Source: Thysanoteuthis rhombus (taxonomy: Eukaryota; Mollusca; Cephalopoda; Oegopsida; Thysanoteuthidae). Taken from it: a stretch of 64,000 nucleotides of DNA. The stretch covers positions 48,731,252 through 48,795,251 of the forward strand of contig OY735227.1 of assembly GCA_963457665.1 (NCBI GenBank), read 5' to 3'. How positions within the stretch are numbered: the stretch's first letter is position 1; every line of letters starts with the position of its first letter. Shown here piece after piece: positions 24,890 through 35,164 of the stretch. Below the pieces are notes generated by a model that worked only from the letters and a program-made list of their open reading frames with translations, was not told where the DNA came from and searched no databases. A program made the translations under genes and the position numbers.

Positions 24890-25675
24890 TATTCTGCATT
24901 GTATGTTTGGAAATGTATTTTTTCTTACTAATCGTTAATTTTATATCAAAATACATCTTTTGTGAAAGTAAATGTGAGCATCGGAAGTATATCAAATATT
25001 TTGCATGTATCCAAATGCTGGTTTCCCCTCACTGTAAGTTTTTTGCATAACTTTCTTGTCATACCAAAACATATCGGTGGTAATTTTTTCTTTCATAACT
25101 ATATGTCTTGAAACTTTATGTCCGACCACCATTTAAAATAGTTTAAGTTGGGTCGAGACTTGAAAAAGAATTCAATTAACTTTAGGCTCCTTAGTGTCGA
25201 TCCATACATAAATAACCTTGACATTTTGACGGGTATATAATAACATATATATATATATTCTTGTTGGTAATTACGACCGTTACGCTTTCAGGTAATTCAT
25301 TCTCTTCACATATTGATATATATAGACCTTCCAAGTACAACGCATCCTACGAAAAGCACACACATTCTAATGCATTAACACGCTCTCATGTATTAAAAGA
25401 AAAATTTTCGCACATTTTATAAAAAGTAAATCAAATACCAATCTTATTTAGTCTTTTCCAATAGTTTTTGTCCGAAAATGTTGCAAAGATAGATAGATAG
25501 AGCAGTTCCTAGGCAATATATCACCTGAATTTGCTAAACGGGGTACAAAATCGAGAGCTTGTCTTACCAGAGTCTTGAATGGAAATTTCAAGTTGGGTAA
25601 CTAATGTCTCATTGAAATGAGACTACTAAGAGACTGACTTTGAAAAGTAAATGATTATTAACCCCGTATTTCCTT
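24890..25675. other. No feature seen
   Basis: AT-rich unassigned sequence with a short (TA)n at 25242-25258. The 82-residue frame at 24802-25050 starts inside the Tc1 end and is hydrophobic low-information sequence. Confidence 0.45.
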
Positions 25676-25679
25676 GCTG

Positions 25680-26178
25680 TGGGACCCCATCATATTAAGT
25701 CCAACGTTATCATCGTTTAGCTATTTCCATGCACTAAGTTCACATCAGTTTTGATCAAATGTTATAACCATTTGAGTATTCCAATGCTGTTTGGCCATAT
25801 CATTTTCAGTCAAATGTTATAACCATTGGGATATTTCCATGCAGAAAACCTCATCATTTTATGTCCAATATTATAACTAATGAGCTATTCCCATGTAAGT
25901 CTCCTACTTCGGTAAGTAATTAGCTATTCCCAAGTAAAACCTCTTCATTTATAATCCTATGTTATAACCACTGCACTATTTCCATGCAGTGAGTCTAATC
26001 TTAAAACAATTGAGTTCTTCCAATACAGTAAGACCTCATCTTGCCCAGTCAATATTACAACTATGTAGCATTTTTTATGCAGTAAGGCCTCATTATTTTC
26101 AATCCACTGTTATGACCATTAACTATTCCCATGCAGTAGGGCCTCATAATTTTCAGTCCAATTTTATGACCATTTGGC
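25680..26178. repeat. Degenerate ~54-bp minisatellite, left part
   Basis: About nine imperfect units. Each contains a GTTATAACCATT word, then GAGCTATTCCCATGCAGTA, then GGCCTCATCATTTTCAGTC. Unit anchors (CCATGCA or variants) fall near 25727, 25780, 25837, 25890, 25929, 25982, 26020, 26076 and 26128, so the period is roughly 40-57 bp. The array is cut by the LINE fragment at 26180 and related units reappear at 26855-26985. Confidence 0.8.
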
Positions 26179-26179
26179 T

Positions 26180-26710
26180 CCTATCCTACACCCTTTCTGT
26201 TCTTCTGGTAGTAGTCTCCTTCTTTCCATTGACATGTATATTCTCTCTGCTATTTGCCGGGTCAGGATTTTCCACATAAGTGGTAGGCACGTGATTGGTC
26301 TATAGTTGCTTGCTATGTTCCCCTTTCCTGGGTCTTTTTGGATGAGGGTGGTTCTGCCTTTGGTCATCCACTCTGGTGCCTTGCCTTCGCTCAGACAACT
26401 TTGGAGTAGGTGGGTGAGTCTGCCGTGTAACGTGGTGAATTTCTTGAACCAATACCCATGGATCCCGTCGGGACCCGGTGTTTTCCAGTTGGCTACTTTC
26501 CTAAGAGTATGTTTCAATGTGGTTTCATTCAGTAATATTAGTTCTACTTTGTCTATATCTTCTAGTTCTTTTCTCATATTTCCTAACCATTGCGGTGTTA
26601 CGTTGTGTCTTTTTGGGTGCCCCCATATGCTATTCCAATGGTTCTTGGCCTCTGTGGCATCTGGTTTTATGTAAGTTATGCAAGATTGGTCCCTTTGTTT
26701 GTGCCCCAAA
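26180..26710 (-). pseudogene. R2/NeSL-like LINE reverse transcriptase fragment
   Basis: The minus strand encodes the N-terminal part of a non-LTR reverse transcriptase: a DATEAKNHWNSIWGHPKRHN segment, NWKTPGPDGIHGYWFKKF, GRTTLIQKDPGKGN, NYRPITCLPLMWKILT and LLPEEQKGCR. Motifs 0-2 and the lead-in to motif A are present. The catalytic FADD-type box is missing because the copy stops right after EEQKGCR. This wording (NYRPITCLPLMWK, EEQKGCR) is usual in LINEs annotated as R2-type, distinct from the RTE copies elsewhere in the window. The frame is open over 184 codons, so the fragment may be fairly young. It is truncated at both ends and sits inside a minisatellite. Confidence 0.8.
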
Positions 26711-26739
26711 ACATTCACGCTTGTTTTCTTTCAAATTCG

Positions 26740-26985
26740 GACTTTTTAGTGATCACCTACCCAACGAAAGCAAAGAACACTTTTTCATTGATCACCCCTT
26801 TTCAAATTGATCACACCCAACACAACATGCTGCCAAATGTCGTTGGTCACTTGATATAACTAAGGAGTTATTCCCAACGTCTTTTCATGTAAATCTCATC
26901 TGTGATGCTTGTGAAATTCCCCATTTTCAATCGATCACCCCCAACACGGCACACTTGCCAAAAGACGTTGGCCACCTGACGGTTT
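26740..26985. repeat. Minisatellite, right part
   Basis: Two long copies of TTTTCAAATTGATCACACCC plus CAACAC, then GCCAAA and GTCGTTGG, lie at about 26799-26855 and 26923-26980, with a partial copy at 26743. The spacer holds ATAACTAAGGAGTTATTCCC, which matches the unit of the array left of the LINE, so the LINE interrupts one array. Confidence 0.65.
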
Positions 26986-27175
26986 CTACTGAATGCCTAA
27001 GCAGAAATGTTTTTTTTCTTGTAAATTATGTTGTATTTTCATGAAAGTAACTTAATTTTACGACCACTGCTGCTTAATTCATGTGGTAAAAACCAGAATA
27101 TATGGCAAGCGGTGATTCATATTTTCCCATTGAATGCTATTTTGTGAGAAGTGGGGGGGGGTCACACGATTCCCA

Positions 27176-27720
<545 letters not shown>

Positions 27721-27925
27721 TGTGTACAAGATACAATGTAGTGAGAGCGATCAAACGAAGAGCGGGGTGGGGCAGAAAGAATGAAAAAAAAGGATGGATG
27801 AATGAGGGGCTTAGATGACTGTGCTCTCTGCGACCTGTTATGTGTGTCTGATAGGAAATCATAGATGAGGGTGGTCTCTTTCTTGTTCTTTTTCGCAACC
27901 TTTTAGTTTGGTTGTTGATTCACTT
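27721..27925. other. Spacer, no feature
   Basis: Short unassigned stretch between the TA block and the next purine tract. Confidence 0.4.
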
Positions 27926-27929
27926 GGAA

Positions 27930-28690
27930 TTGAAGGAATGAAAAAGAACCAAGGAGTGTCTCGAGAAGCGCCAGAGGGAAGGAAGAAAGGGAGGAAAGGA
28001 ATAGGGGGAGGAGAACAAAAAGTAAGAATACAGGTGAGGGAGAAACTTGAGGAAAGAAGAGAAACAGAATGGGAGGGAAACAGAGAGGAAGAAGGTAGTA
28101 AACGGGGGAGGAAGGAAAGAATGGAGACAGGAAGGAAGAAGACAAAATGGAAATGTTGAGGAGAGATAAAGGAAAGGTGAAAGAAAGAAGGAAGGAAAGG
28201 AGGTTATAAGAGATGGAAAAAAAGAAGGAAGGATGGGGGGAAGGAAGGAGGGAGAACGTGAAATTGAAACGAATGATGAAGGATGAAGAGTGGAGCAATT
28301 AGTAAGGAGAATTCTGAAGGAAAAGATGAGAAAGTGAAGAGAAAAATAGTGATCCTTAAAGGAGGCGGAGGAAGAGAAAAAGAAGACAGGGGAGGATGAG
28401 GGAATATGCAAATGAACTGTAAGGAATAGAATGAGAATTCAAGAGAAAACAAGAAGGCAGAAGGAAATGAAGGAAGAAAAGAGGAACAAATGAGCTGAAG
28501 AAAGAGAGAGCGAGAATCAAAAGGAGGAGGTGGAAGTGATATAGAAGTGGGAGAAAGAGAAGAAGTAGGTTGTAGAAAAGAGTGAGATTGGGTAGAGTAA
28601 CAACGAGGAAGAAAGGAAAAACACAAAAACGAGAGAATGTGTCAAGATAGAGAAGTTGATGGAAAAACAATGTGCAATGATGAAAATCCA
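27930..28690. repeat. Purine-rich tract (AG-rich, no fixed unit)
   Basis: About 760 bp dominated by A and G on the plus strand (GGAAGGAAG, AGAGGAAG). Unlike 15.4-18.4 kb it has no clear period. All minus-strand frames are open Ser/Phe/Leu/Pro low complexity. Confidence 0.8.
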
Positions 28691-28824
28691 TACTATAATT
28701 TGCGACCTGTCAGTTTGTCTGTGACAAGAAACAGCAAGGGGAATTAAGTAAGGTGAACACATGAACATATTTAGCTGGTCTGCTCAGACGCCTTTCGTTC
28801 AGTTGGCAGCTAAAATATCATCAT

Positions 28825-29140
28825 CACTAGCAGCTTTTTAATGCCTGTCGTTGGACCACACCAAAAATTCGCCAGACCTCGATCATGAACGGTGCAGTGC
28901 AGTGCCAATATCTTCTGGATTTATCTAAAACATCATGCAGTCCTATTTTTGTCGGATTCAATTTCGTATATGATCTCTGGGAATCTACGTTGTGATGTCC
29001 AGAAGTTGTCTGACATTCTTTCGACATAGCTTACCCATGGCCATCATTGTTTTATCATGTTTTCTATTATATCTCTGTGTGTTCTCATGTTTAATGATGC
29101 TGTCTTGTGATCTCTCCGTGTGAAGTTAAGCATGTCTATA
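28825..29140 (-). mobile_element. RTE-type LINE 3' fragment (diverged)
   Basis: Read on the minus strand this is the last ~300 bp of the RTE family seen at 31922, 34025 and 51591. Shared marks on the plus strand are CATCATCA, a variant CCTGTCGTTGGACCACACC, TGATCTCTGGGAATC and GCTGTCTTGTGATCTCTCCG near 29099. It is more diverged than the others and has an internal insertion near 29030-29070. No intact frame. Confidence 0.7.
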
Positions 29141-29149
29141 ATATAAGTG

Positions 29150-29378
29150 CAACTAACACTACTACTATTATGTGTCAGTTTCGCTTTTTAACCAGAATAA
29201 ATACAAGACTTTTCGTAAATAATACGTTGCGTTAACCTTTCAAAACAAACTGACACGGGACACAACATCAGGTTTACTGTTAGCAAAGTAACAGGAATTC
29301 GTAGAAAAGGAAGGCTAGAACGGCAACGAATGAAGAAACAAACAATAATGAAGTCAAGATAATGTCGAAGGAGAGTGG

Positions 29379-29380
<2 letters not shown>
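29150..29380. other. No feature seen
   Basis: Short AT-rich spacer before a GA tract. Confidence 0.4.

Positions 29381-29382
<2 letters not shown>

Positions 29383-29446
<64 letters not shown>
29383..29446. repeat. (GA)n microsatellite
   Basis: About 31 GA units; crossing frames are Arg-Glu or Ser-Leu repeats. Confidence 0.95.
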
Positions 29447-29449
<3 letters not shown>

Positions 29450-29785
29450 ATATGCGAAAATCAAGATTTGTAAACCGAAAGATCGACTTGGACCGTTCAG
29501 TTATTATTCTGATGAGTAAGTCATCCCAGGCCTCAAGCATTGATGAAACAATAAGATTGTGAAACGAGTGATTCCGAGAAAGTTCTGTGACATAACACGG
29601 CGAGATGTTTTTAGTCAAGTAGTTAAACATACTTAGGAAGATGAACCTTGAATGACCAATTAAATGACTACTGACGGTGCTCTTGTCGGGATCAGTGAAA
29701 ATATCAAGAAAGTTACTGGATACCTAAGGCTGCAGGGAGTCGCTGGTCATTCAGAAGAAAAAACAGACGCTGTGTCTGTAATGTC

Positions 29786-29825
<40 letters not shown>

Positions 29826-29855
29826 GCAACAATAATAATAATAATAATAATAATA
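29786..29855. repeat. (CAA)n(TAA)n compound trinucleotide tract
   Basis: About 13 CAA units followed by about 9 AAT units. The plus-strand frame gives poly-Thr then poly-Ile, an artefact. Confidence 0.9.
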
Positions 29856-29949
29856 TTGGAACTGCACGGATACTGAGGAAGGTGCTAGAGATATAAGTAC
29901 TGCAACGAATAGTAGCTCTGTCATGATATGCGAAAGAGGGAGGAGACGT

Positions 29950-30139
29950 TAGCTGAGGACCTGAGGAGACTTATTGTCACTCAGCCTTCAGCGATAACCA
30001 CTGGGCAACCGGTGTGAAACTGTAAATCGTAGAATTACTGCGACCTATGAGTAGTAGGAGAGGAAGGCTGGAGACTTGAGGAGACTTGCTGTCACTCAAA
30101 CTCCAGCGGTTACCACCAGGCAACTGGTGTGAGATTCCA

Positions 30140-30205
<66 letters not shown>

Positions 30206-30206
30206 T
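29950..30206. repeat. Two ~65-bp repeats plus (AAT)n
   Basis: CCTGAGGAGACTTATTGTCA at about 29960 and CTTGAGGAGACTTGCTGTCA at about 30074 start two copies that run through CACTGGGCAACCGGTGTGA and CACCAGGCAACTGGTGTGA, spaced about 112 bp. The second copy runs into (AAT)n at 30140-30205. CAACTGGTGTGAGATTCCAAATAAT suggests the AAT run is the tail of a retrotransposed unit. Confidence 0.65.
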
Positions 30207-30209
30207 CAG

Positions 30210-30915
30210 GTGCAGAGGGAATGAACGGTCAAGGTGCGAAAAATGGAATCGGCGATCCGTGTCCAAACCAATACCCTTTGAGAAAGTACGGATCCATTTC
30301 TCCCCAAGCAACTAAGAGCGAATTGTAGGGCTCTTCAGCTATGGTTAGCAACCGATCTTCGGGCTATCTTTCCCTTGGCACATCCATGATGTATGGTGCC
30401 TTAACGACACTGCATCGGGTTACGGGATAACATAATACAGGCAAAACATCTACAACAATTTTGCTTAAAAGATGTAATTAAATCGATTCAATGATAAATA
30501 GACCAGATTAGAAGATTCTGGAGAATTAATAACGAATCCAATCAACATTCATTCATCTGGGCCTACCCCAGAGGGTCAAGCTGAACTTGAGCGCTCTTCC
30601 AAATACTGTATCACCTCATAAACAAATCTGCCGTCACATCAAGGAATTTTCTTTCCAATCTGTTTCCTTTATTTATTCAACCATTTTTTCCATTTGTACT
30701 TGGAAACTCAGCTACATGATGAGCGCTCCCAGCACTTGGTGTCCCGGGCGATTGCCCATGTTGCTGGTACCTTGGGCCGACCCTGATCTTCATCCGTCAT
30801 TTTCTTATCAATAAACATTCCTAAGCAAAGGAGCAAAGAAGAAAAAGAAAATCTAGCCAGCCTCGCAACAGAGCTCGACCGGCTTATCTCCACCTCCCGT
30901 GCCCTCGAAACTTCG
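30210..30915. other. Unassigned, possibly part of an unknown repeat
   Basis: This stretch follows the AAT tail. The minus-strand frame near 30708-30830 includes DQGRPKVPATWAIARDTKC, which looks like conserved protein wording but which I cannot assign. No splice sites or domain. Confidence 0.3.
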
Positions 30916-30918
30916 ACT

Positions 30919-30986
30919 ACACCCTGCCGACAAGACCCCAACTACACCCTACCGACAAGACCCCAACTACACCCTGCCGACAAGCA
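30919..30986. repeat. 25-bp tandem repeat, ~2.7 copies
   Basis: Units of ACTACACCCTGCCGACAAGA plus CCCCA, with one base difference in the second copy. Confidence 0.85.
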
Positions 30987-30989
30987 AAC

Positions 30990-31405
30990 AGACAAGCGTT
31001 ATTTACAGGGGTGGGTGGCATTAAGTATGTCAGTTAGCCGCCTTCGCTTCCCACATACATCAAGGATGCCGAAACAAGGAATTATGGGTAAAAGAGATGA
31101 TTGTTCATTCGAGATGCCATAATCGCTTACAAGAGACTTTGTATTTTGCAACCTTCGCATGCATTAGTAGGACAACTAGTATTATCATTATTAGTTGTAA
31201 TAGTTGCAGTTATTGTTATGGTTGTCTGAGAGAAGTAATTTCATTATTCCACTCATGTTTTGACGGATATCTTCATCATAGTATTGCTCTTATTCGCAAC
31301 ATATTTTGATTCCCTAGTGGTAGTAGTAGTAGTCTAAGGTTATTCGATGCATGTTGACGGTTATTTCCATCAATTTTGTTACATTATCACAATATATTTT
31401 GCCTC
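30990..31405. other. No feature seen
   Basis: Unassigned. A TAGTAGTAG run at 31317-31333 is the only pattern. Confidence 0.4.
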
Positions 31406-31470
31406 TTCAGTAGTAGTAGTAGCAGCAGTAGTAGTAGTAGTAGTTGTTGTTGTAGTAGTATTAGTAGTAA
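31406..31470. repeat. Imperfect (TAG)n tract
   Basis: TAG, CAG and TTG triplets in register over about 60 bp. Confidence 0.85.
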
Positions 31471-31921
31471 TTAAAATATCTGACGTTCTGCAGCGAATTG
31501 TTTTTATCACCAAATTTTGACGAGTATCTTCACCTATTTGTTGTTTTTGATCCCCACGTAAATCACAATCAGCGTCATTTTTGAAGAGATTATAGGGAAT
31601 ATAATTTTTCTAATACCTTTGGCAACAGGTATTGTAAACCTATCCTCCCTTAATATTCCCCAAAAGAAATTCAAATTTATTGTACACGGCTAACAACAAT
31701 CAAAATTTATATATTCGCTCTGCGTAATCTTCAAGAGAAAAAACAAGAACCAAAGACAAAACTAAAAAGAAAAACATCTGTAAATTGTAAGCTCTCTCCA
31801 TCATTGTTTTCAGTTGTGACGTCAGCAGACCCGTTTACTCGTTCTTGGCCATGTTCGATCTATGTACATTGTGTAGATGATTCATCTTAGAGAAACTCGC
31901 CTCTCAAGTCAGTTATCATTC

Positions 31922-32820
31922 ATCATCAGCATCATCAGTCTTTTAATGTCCGTCCTTGGACATAGACCTTCCCCAGGATGTGCCACTTCTATCTATCATG
32001 GGCGTCATGCAGCCAATACTTTCTGAATTTATCTAGTTCGTCACACCATCTTCTATTCTGCCGGCCTCAGTTTCGCACGTGTTTGGGGATCCATGTTAAG
32101 AATCGTGACGTCCATTGGTTATCAGCCATTCTGGTGAAATGATCAGTCGATTGCCATTTTAGTTTCGTAATGGATTCTATGATATCTCGGACTCTTGTTT
32201 TTCCCTCGATATATTGTGCTGTCTTGTGATCTCTCCATGTGCACGTTGCATGCTTTTCAATTTGCAAGTCTGTCTCTTGGTTAGGTTTCATTTTTCAGCT
32301 CCATAGGTGACTATCAGAAGGAGGATGCAATTGTTGTATACACTTCTTTTTATGACTAATGGGAATTTCTTGTGCTTGAAGGCTGAGCTTGCTCTGCCGA
32401 AGGCTTCCCATCCTAGAATGATTCTTCGCTTAATTTCTTCTTCTTTAGAGGATTTCATGGAGATTTGTTCTTCTGGGTAGATGTAGTGGTATACTTTTTT
32501 AATTTTGATCGTAGTGTGTTTATTTTCGACGAAATTGTCGCACATAACCTTTGTTTTGCTAAAGTTCACGCGATGGCCGACTTTCTTGCTTTCTCCATTC
32601 AGGTCAGCTAGTATTTTTTGGAGGTCGAGTAGGCTCTCTGTGAAAAGAGGATGTCGTCTGCAAATCTGATATTCGTCAACTATTCTGATTCCTTTTTTTT
32701 TTCCCAGTTTAGGTTTCGGAAGACCTTCTTAAGGCAGACTGTGAAGAGATAGGGCGAGCTGGTAACATCTTATTGTACCCCTTTTTGGAGTTGGAAGGAC
32801 TCCGACCTTTATGTAGCTTG
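31922..32820 (-). pseudogene. RTE-type LINE, RT C-terminal part and 3' end
   Basis: Minus-strand translation gives, in order, KLHKGRSPSNSKKG, the region leading to the RT active site (the FADD box is degraded), MNFSKTKVMCDNF, EEQISMKSSKEEEIKRRI, GWEAFGRASSAF, then TWRDHKTAQYIEGKTRVRDI, MADNQWTSRFLTWIPKH and the 3' end with a CAT/ATG repeat at 31922-31940. Several frames are needed and there are many small indels, for example near 32060, 32290 and 32570. 5'-truncated near 32820. A second element is inserted at its upstream end (32830-32999). Confidence 0.8.
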
Positions 32821-32829
32821 TAGTTACCA

Positions 32830-32999
32830 TTCATCATCATCATCATCATCATCAGTCTTTTAACGTCCGTTGTTGGACACTGACCTTCCCCAAGATTCAC
32901 CACACTTTTTGAAGGTTGAGCTAGCTCTGCCAAAGGCTTGCCATCTTAATGTGATTCTTCGATGGTTTCTTCTTTTTTTGAGGGTCTCATGGAGATTCA
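32830..32999 (-). mobile_element. 170-bp RTE-derived insertion with 9-bp target duplication
   Basis: This discrete insertion is flanked by TAGTTACCA at 32821-32829 and again at 33000-33008, a target-site duplication. Its 3' end (left on the plus strand) is the usual LINE tail (ATGATG, GTCCAACAACGGACGTTAAA). After about 75 bp the sequence jumps to an internal LINE region at about 32907 (TTTTTGAAGGTTGAGCTAGC, encoding GRASS-type residues) and ends at AGATTCAT. About 470 bp of the parent sequence is thus missing in the middle, compared with the copy at 51591-52235. It is a short internally deleted copy mobilised in that form. Confidence 0.75.
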
Positions 33000-33008
33000 T
33001 AGTTACCA

Positions 33009-33298
33009 ATGAACACAAGTAAATTTCGACATTAGGGGATGAAGAAGTTAATCTATTGTTTACTACACAGGTGTAGATATCAGAAGCTTGTCATGTTTTA
33101 TGCTTGTGTCAGATTTCATCGAATTGCCAAATTTTCTCTCATTTAATGTGCTGTCTTGTGATCTTTTCATGTGGCGTTAAGATTACCAGGTTCAATGCCA
33201 CATGAATTGATTTGAAACTTCGAAGCTGCAGTTGAAATTTTTTCATCGTTCATTGTTGGAAATTCGATCGGGAAAACAAATATTGAAAGAACATTTTT
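33009..33298. other. Mostly unassigned; short LINE-like piece
   Basis: GTGCTGTCTTGTGATCTTTT at about 33149 matches the TWRDHKTAQ-coding part of the RTE family (compare 32216 and 34320), so a small further fragment is present. The rest is unassigned. Confidence 0.35.
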
Positions 33299-33299
33299 A

Positions 33300-33560
33300 C
33301 AGTGAGTACAAAAAGTATCCGATTCATTGTAAAAACGTTGACAAAGTTTTGACAAAATGATAATATTGATTATTTAATTAATGTATGATAATTAAAAAAA
33401 TATTGAAAAGTTTTGTACAAAAATCAGGAATCTTTGGTTCAAATTATGTCAATTCGGAAATTAATGTTGGAATGAACTCTCTTGCAATCATCTCAATTAA
33501 TCAAGAAAAGGGGAGAAAGGAAAGAGGTGAATACACCTTCCTTGTCTTGTTTCAACAAAA
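33300..33560 (+). mobile_element. Tc1/mariner-type MITE, second copy (right end lost)
   Basis: TA then CAGTGAGTACAAAAAGTATC at 33300 matches the ends of the MITE at 21523-21787. The interior at 33405-33450 (AAGTTTTGTACAAAAATCAG) also aligns. No right inverted end was found, so its end is set only roughly. Non-coding. Confidence 0.55.
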
Positions 33561-33564
33561 GAAA

Positions 33565-33925
33565 ATAAAGATTTTGAATCGCCTCCAGAACTGCAATGGA
33601 GTACGGTCCCCAAAAGCTTCATGAATAGTCAACATGTTGACTTATATTATATAATAATGAATCGCACTAAATGTTGAAGGTGGGGATCAAAGGGCCAAGT
33701 ATTCCCAGCCTGGGTTCTCAAATCTACTTGTGAATGAAATGAAAAGGCTGCCTACTCGACAAACTCATGGACACCAGGATTTTGAAAGGTCTGTTCTAGG
33801 ACCCCTCCCCTAGTAATACATTTGCCGGTGAAGGGAGAAGAAGAAACTGGTTTCGTTTAGAGAAAAGGGGAAATAATTGATTGAGGTCCCTTGATCGCAG
33901 AAGATAACAAGTCAAGTACACTCAA
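33565..33925. other. No feature seen
   Basis: Unassigned; no repeat or coding call. Confidence 0.4.
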
Positions 33926-33927
33926 CA

Positions 33928-34024
33928 AACCTTGCACGTACATATACACATACACACACAAATACATACATAAATAAGATTATAAATATAGACATAATAG
34001 AAATTGAATTTTAAAACTTTGACT
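33928..34024. repeat. 3' flank shared with the LINE at 51.5 kb
   Basis: A CA/TACA microsatellite passes into ATAAGATTATAAATATAGAC and continues to TTGACTG at 34025. From 33974 to 34025 the 52 bp are identical to 51536-51587, directly beyond the 3' end of a second RTE copy. Confidence 0.8.
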
Positions 34025-34447
34025 GTCATCATCATCATCAGTCTTTTAGCGTCCGTCGTTGGACATAGACCTTCCCTAGGATTTGCCACAATTCCCTATC
34101 ATGGGCGTCACGGAGCCAGTACTTCCTGAACTTGTCTAGCTCGTCTCTCCATCTAACACTTTGCCGGCCTCGGTTGCGCATGTGGTCTCGGGGAATCCAT
34201 GTTGTGAGTCGTGATGTCCATCGATTATCAGCCATTCTTGCAACATGGCCAGCCCACCGCCATTTAAGATTTTTTATGGATTCTATGATGTCTCTAACTC
34301 TTGTCTTTTCCCGGATGTACTGTGCTGTTTTGTGGTCTCTCCATGTGAGGCCCAGCATTATTCTTTCATGTGCACGTTGCATGGTTCTCAGCTTACGGGT
34401 CTGTCTCTTGGTTAAGTTCCATGTCTCACCTCCATAAGTGACTATTG
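34025..34447 (-). pseudogene. RTE-type LINE 3' fragment (young-looking)
   Basis: The minus-strand frame is open for 114 codons to the natural end: MQRAHERIMLGLTWRDHKTA, RVRDIIESIKNLKWRWAGHV, MADNRWTSRLTTWIPRDH, then the C-terminal GKVYVQRRTLKD and the GATGATGATG tail. The copy is 5'-truncated at about 34448, where it abuts a CT microsatellite. Nucleotide identity to 51591-52010 is high, apparently over 95 percent by eye, so these two are the most recent RTE copies here. Confidence 0.85.
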
Positions 34448-34448
34448 G

Positions 34449-34468
34449 GAGGAAGAGCTCTCTCTCAC

Positions 34469-34501
<33 letters not shown>

Positions 34502-34514
34502 GTCTCTCTCACAC
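34449..34514. repeat. (CT)n/(CTGT)n microsatellite
   Basis: CT repeats with TGTC interruptions, directly at the truncated LINE end. Confidence 0.85.
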
Positions 34515-34904
34515 TCCGTGTTGTCTTGAAGAGAAAATACTGAGTGAAGAAAGCGTCTCTAACTGTTGCTTTTTAGTTTACAAAACTGCATTGATAAGGA
34601 AGGAGATTAACCCGACACATCTTTATAGATTACATCAAACATAATACAGAGAACTTTCCAGAATAATATTCAGCTAATAACTGCGTCAGGCTATGGTCTT
34701 ATTGATTCACCGTCGTATTCCTTCAAAACTAATGAATGACGATCTGTGTAGTTGCAATGAAAAGCAATTGAAATCATGATGAACCAAAAACTAAAAAAAA
34801 CTAATAATGGTTGACAATTCTTCATTCGTTAAAGCAATTTAATATCAACAAATAATCAGCTTACCAACGGCAAAGGTGCTTTTGATACGTCAAAGTACCC
34901 CCCC
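34515..34904. other. No feature seen
   Basis: Unassigned AT-rich sequence ending in a C run at about 34901-34909. Confidence 0.4.
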
Positions 34905-34907
34905 CCC

Positions 34908-35160
34908 ACGTTGGCCTCACACACCTATCTCAGTGCATCCCTTTGAAAAAAAATCTCAAGAGTCCCATTTCGGGATCACTATCAGCTGTCACATTGTGGC
35001 CTCGTTAATCTCGTCCACGTTCTGAGTGGTGCTGTTGTCTCTCCGAAGTAATCCCCTATATGGCCTCACACACATATCTCAGCGCAAAACCCTTTTTTCA
35101 AAAATCTCATTGGTCCAATCTCGAGATTGGCATCTCGTTAATTTAGTCCATGTTCTGAAA
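34908..35160. repeat. Two decayed ~100-bp direct repeats
   Basis: TGGCCTCACACACCTATCTC at 34912 and TGGCCTCACACACATATCTC at about 35060 start two copies that both run through AAAAATCTCA, a TCCCATTTCGGGAT or TCCAATCTCGAGAT word, and CTCGTTAATCTCGTCCACGT / CTCGTTAATTTAGTCCATGT. Spacing is about 150 bp. Family unknown. Confidence 0.65.
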
Positions 35161-35164
35161 TCTC

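Noticed and set aside
25680-26178. CRISPR-like spacing of repeats every ~54 bp
   Set aside because: The whole unit is repeated with drift, without conserved repeat and variable spacer parts; the context is eukaryotic.
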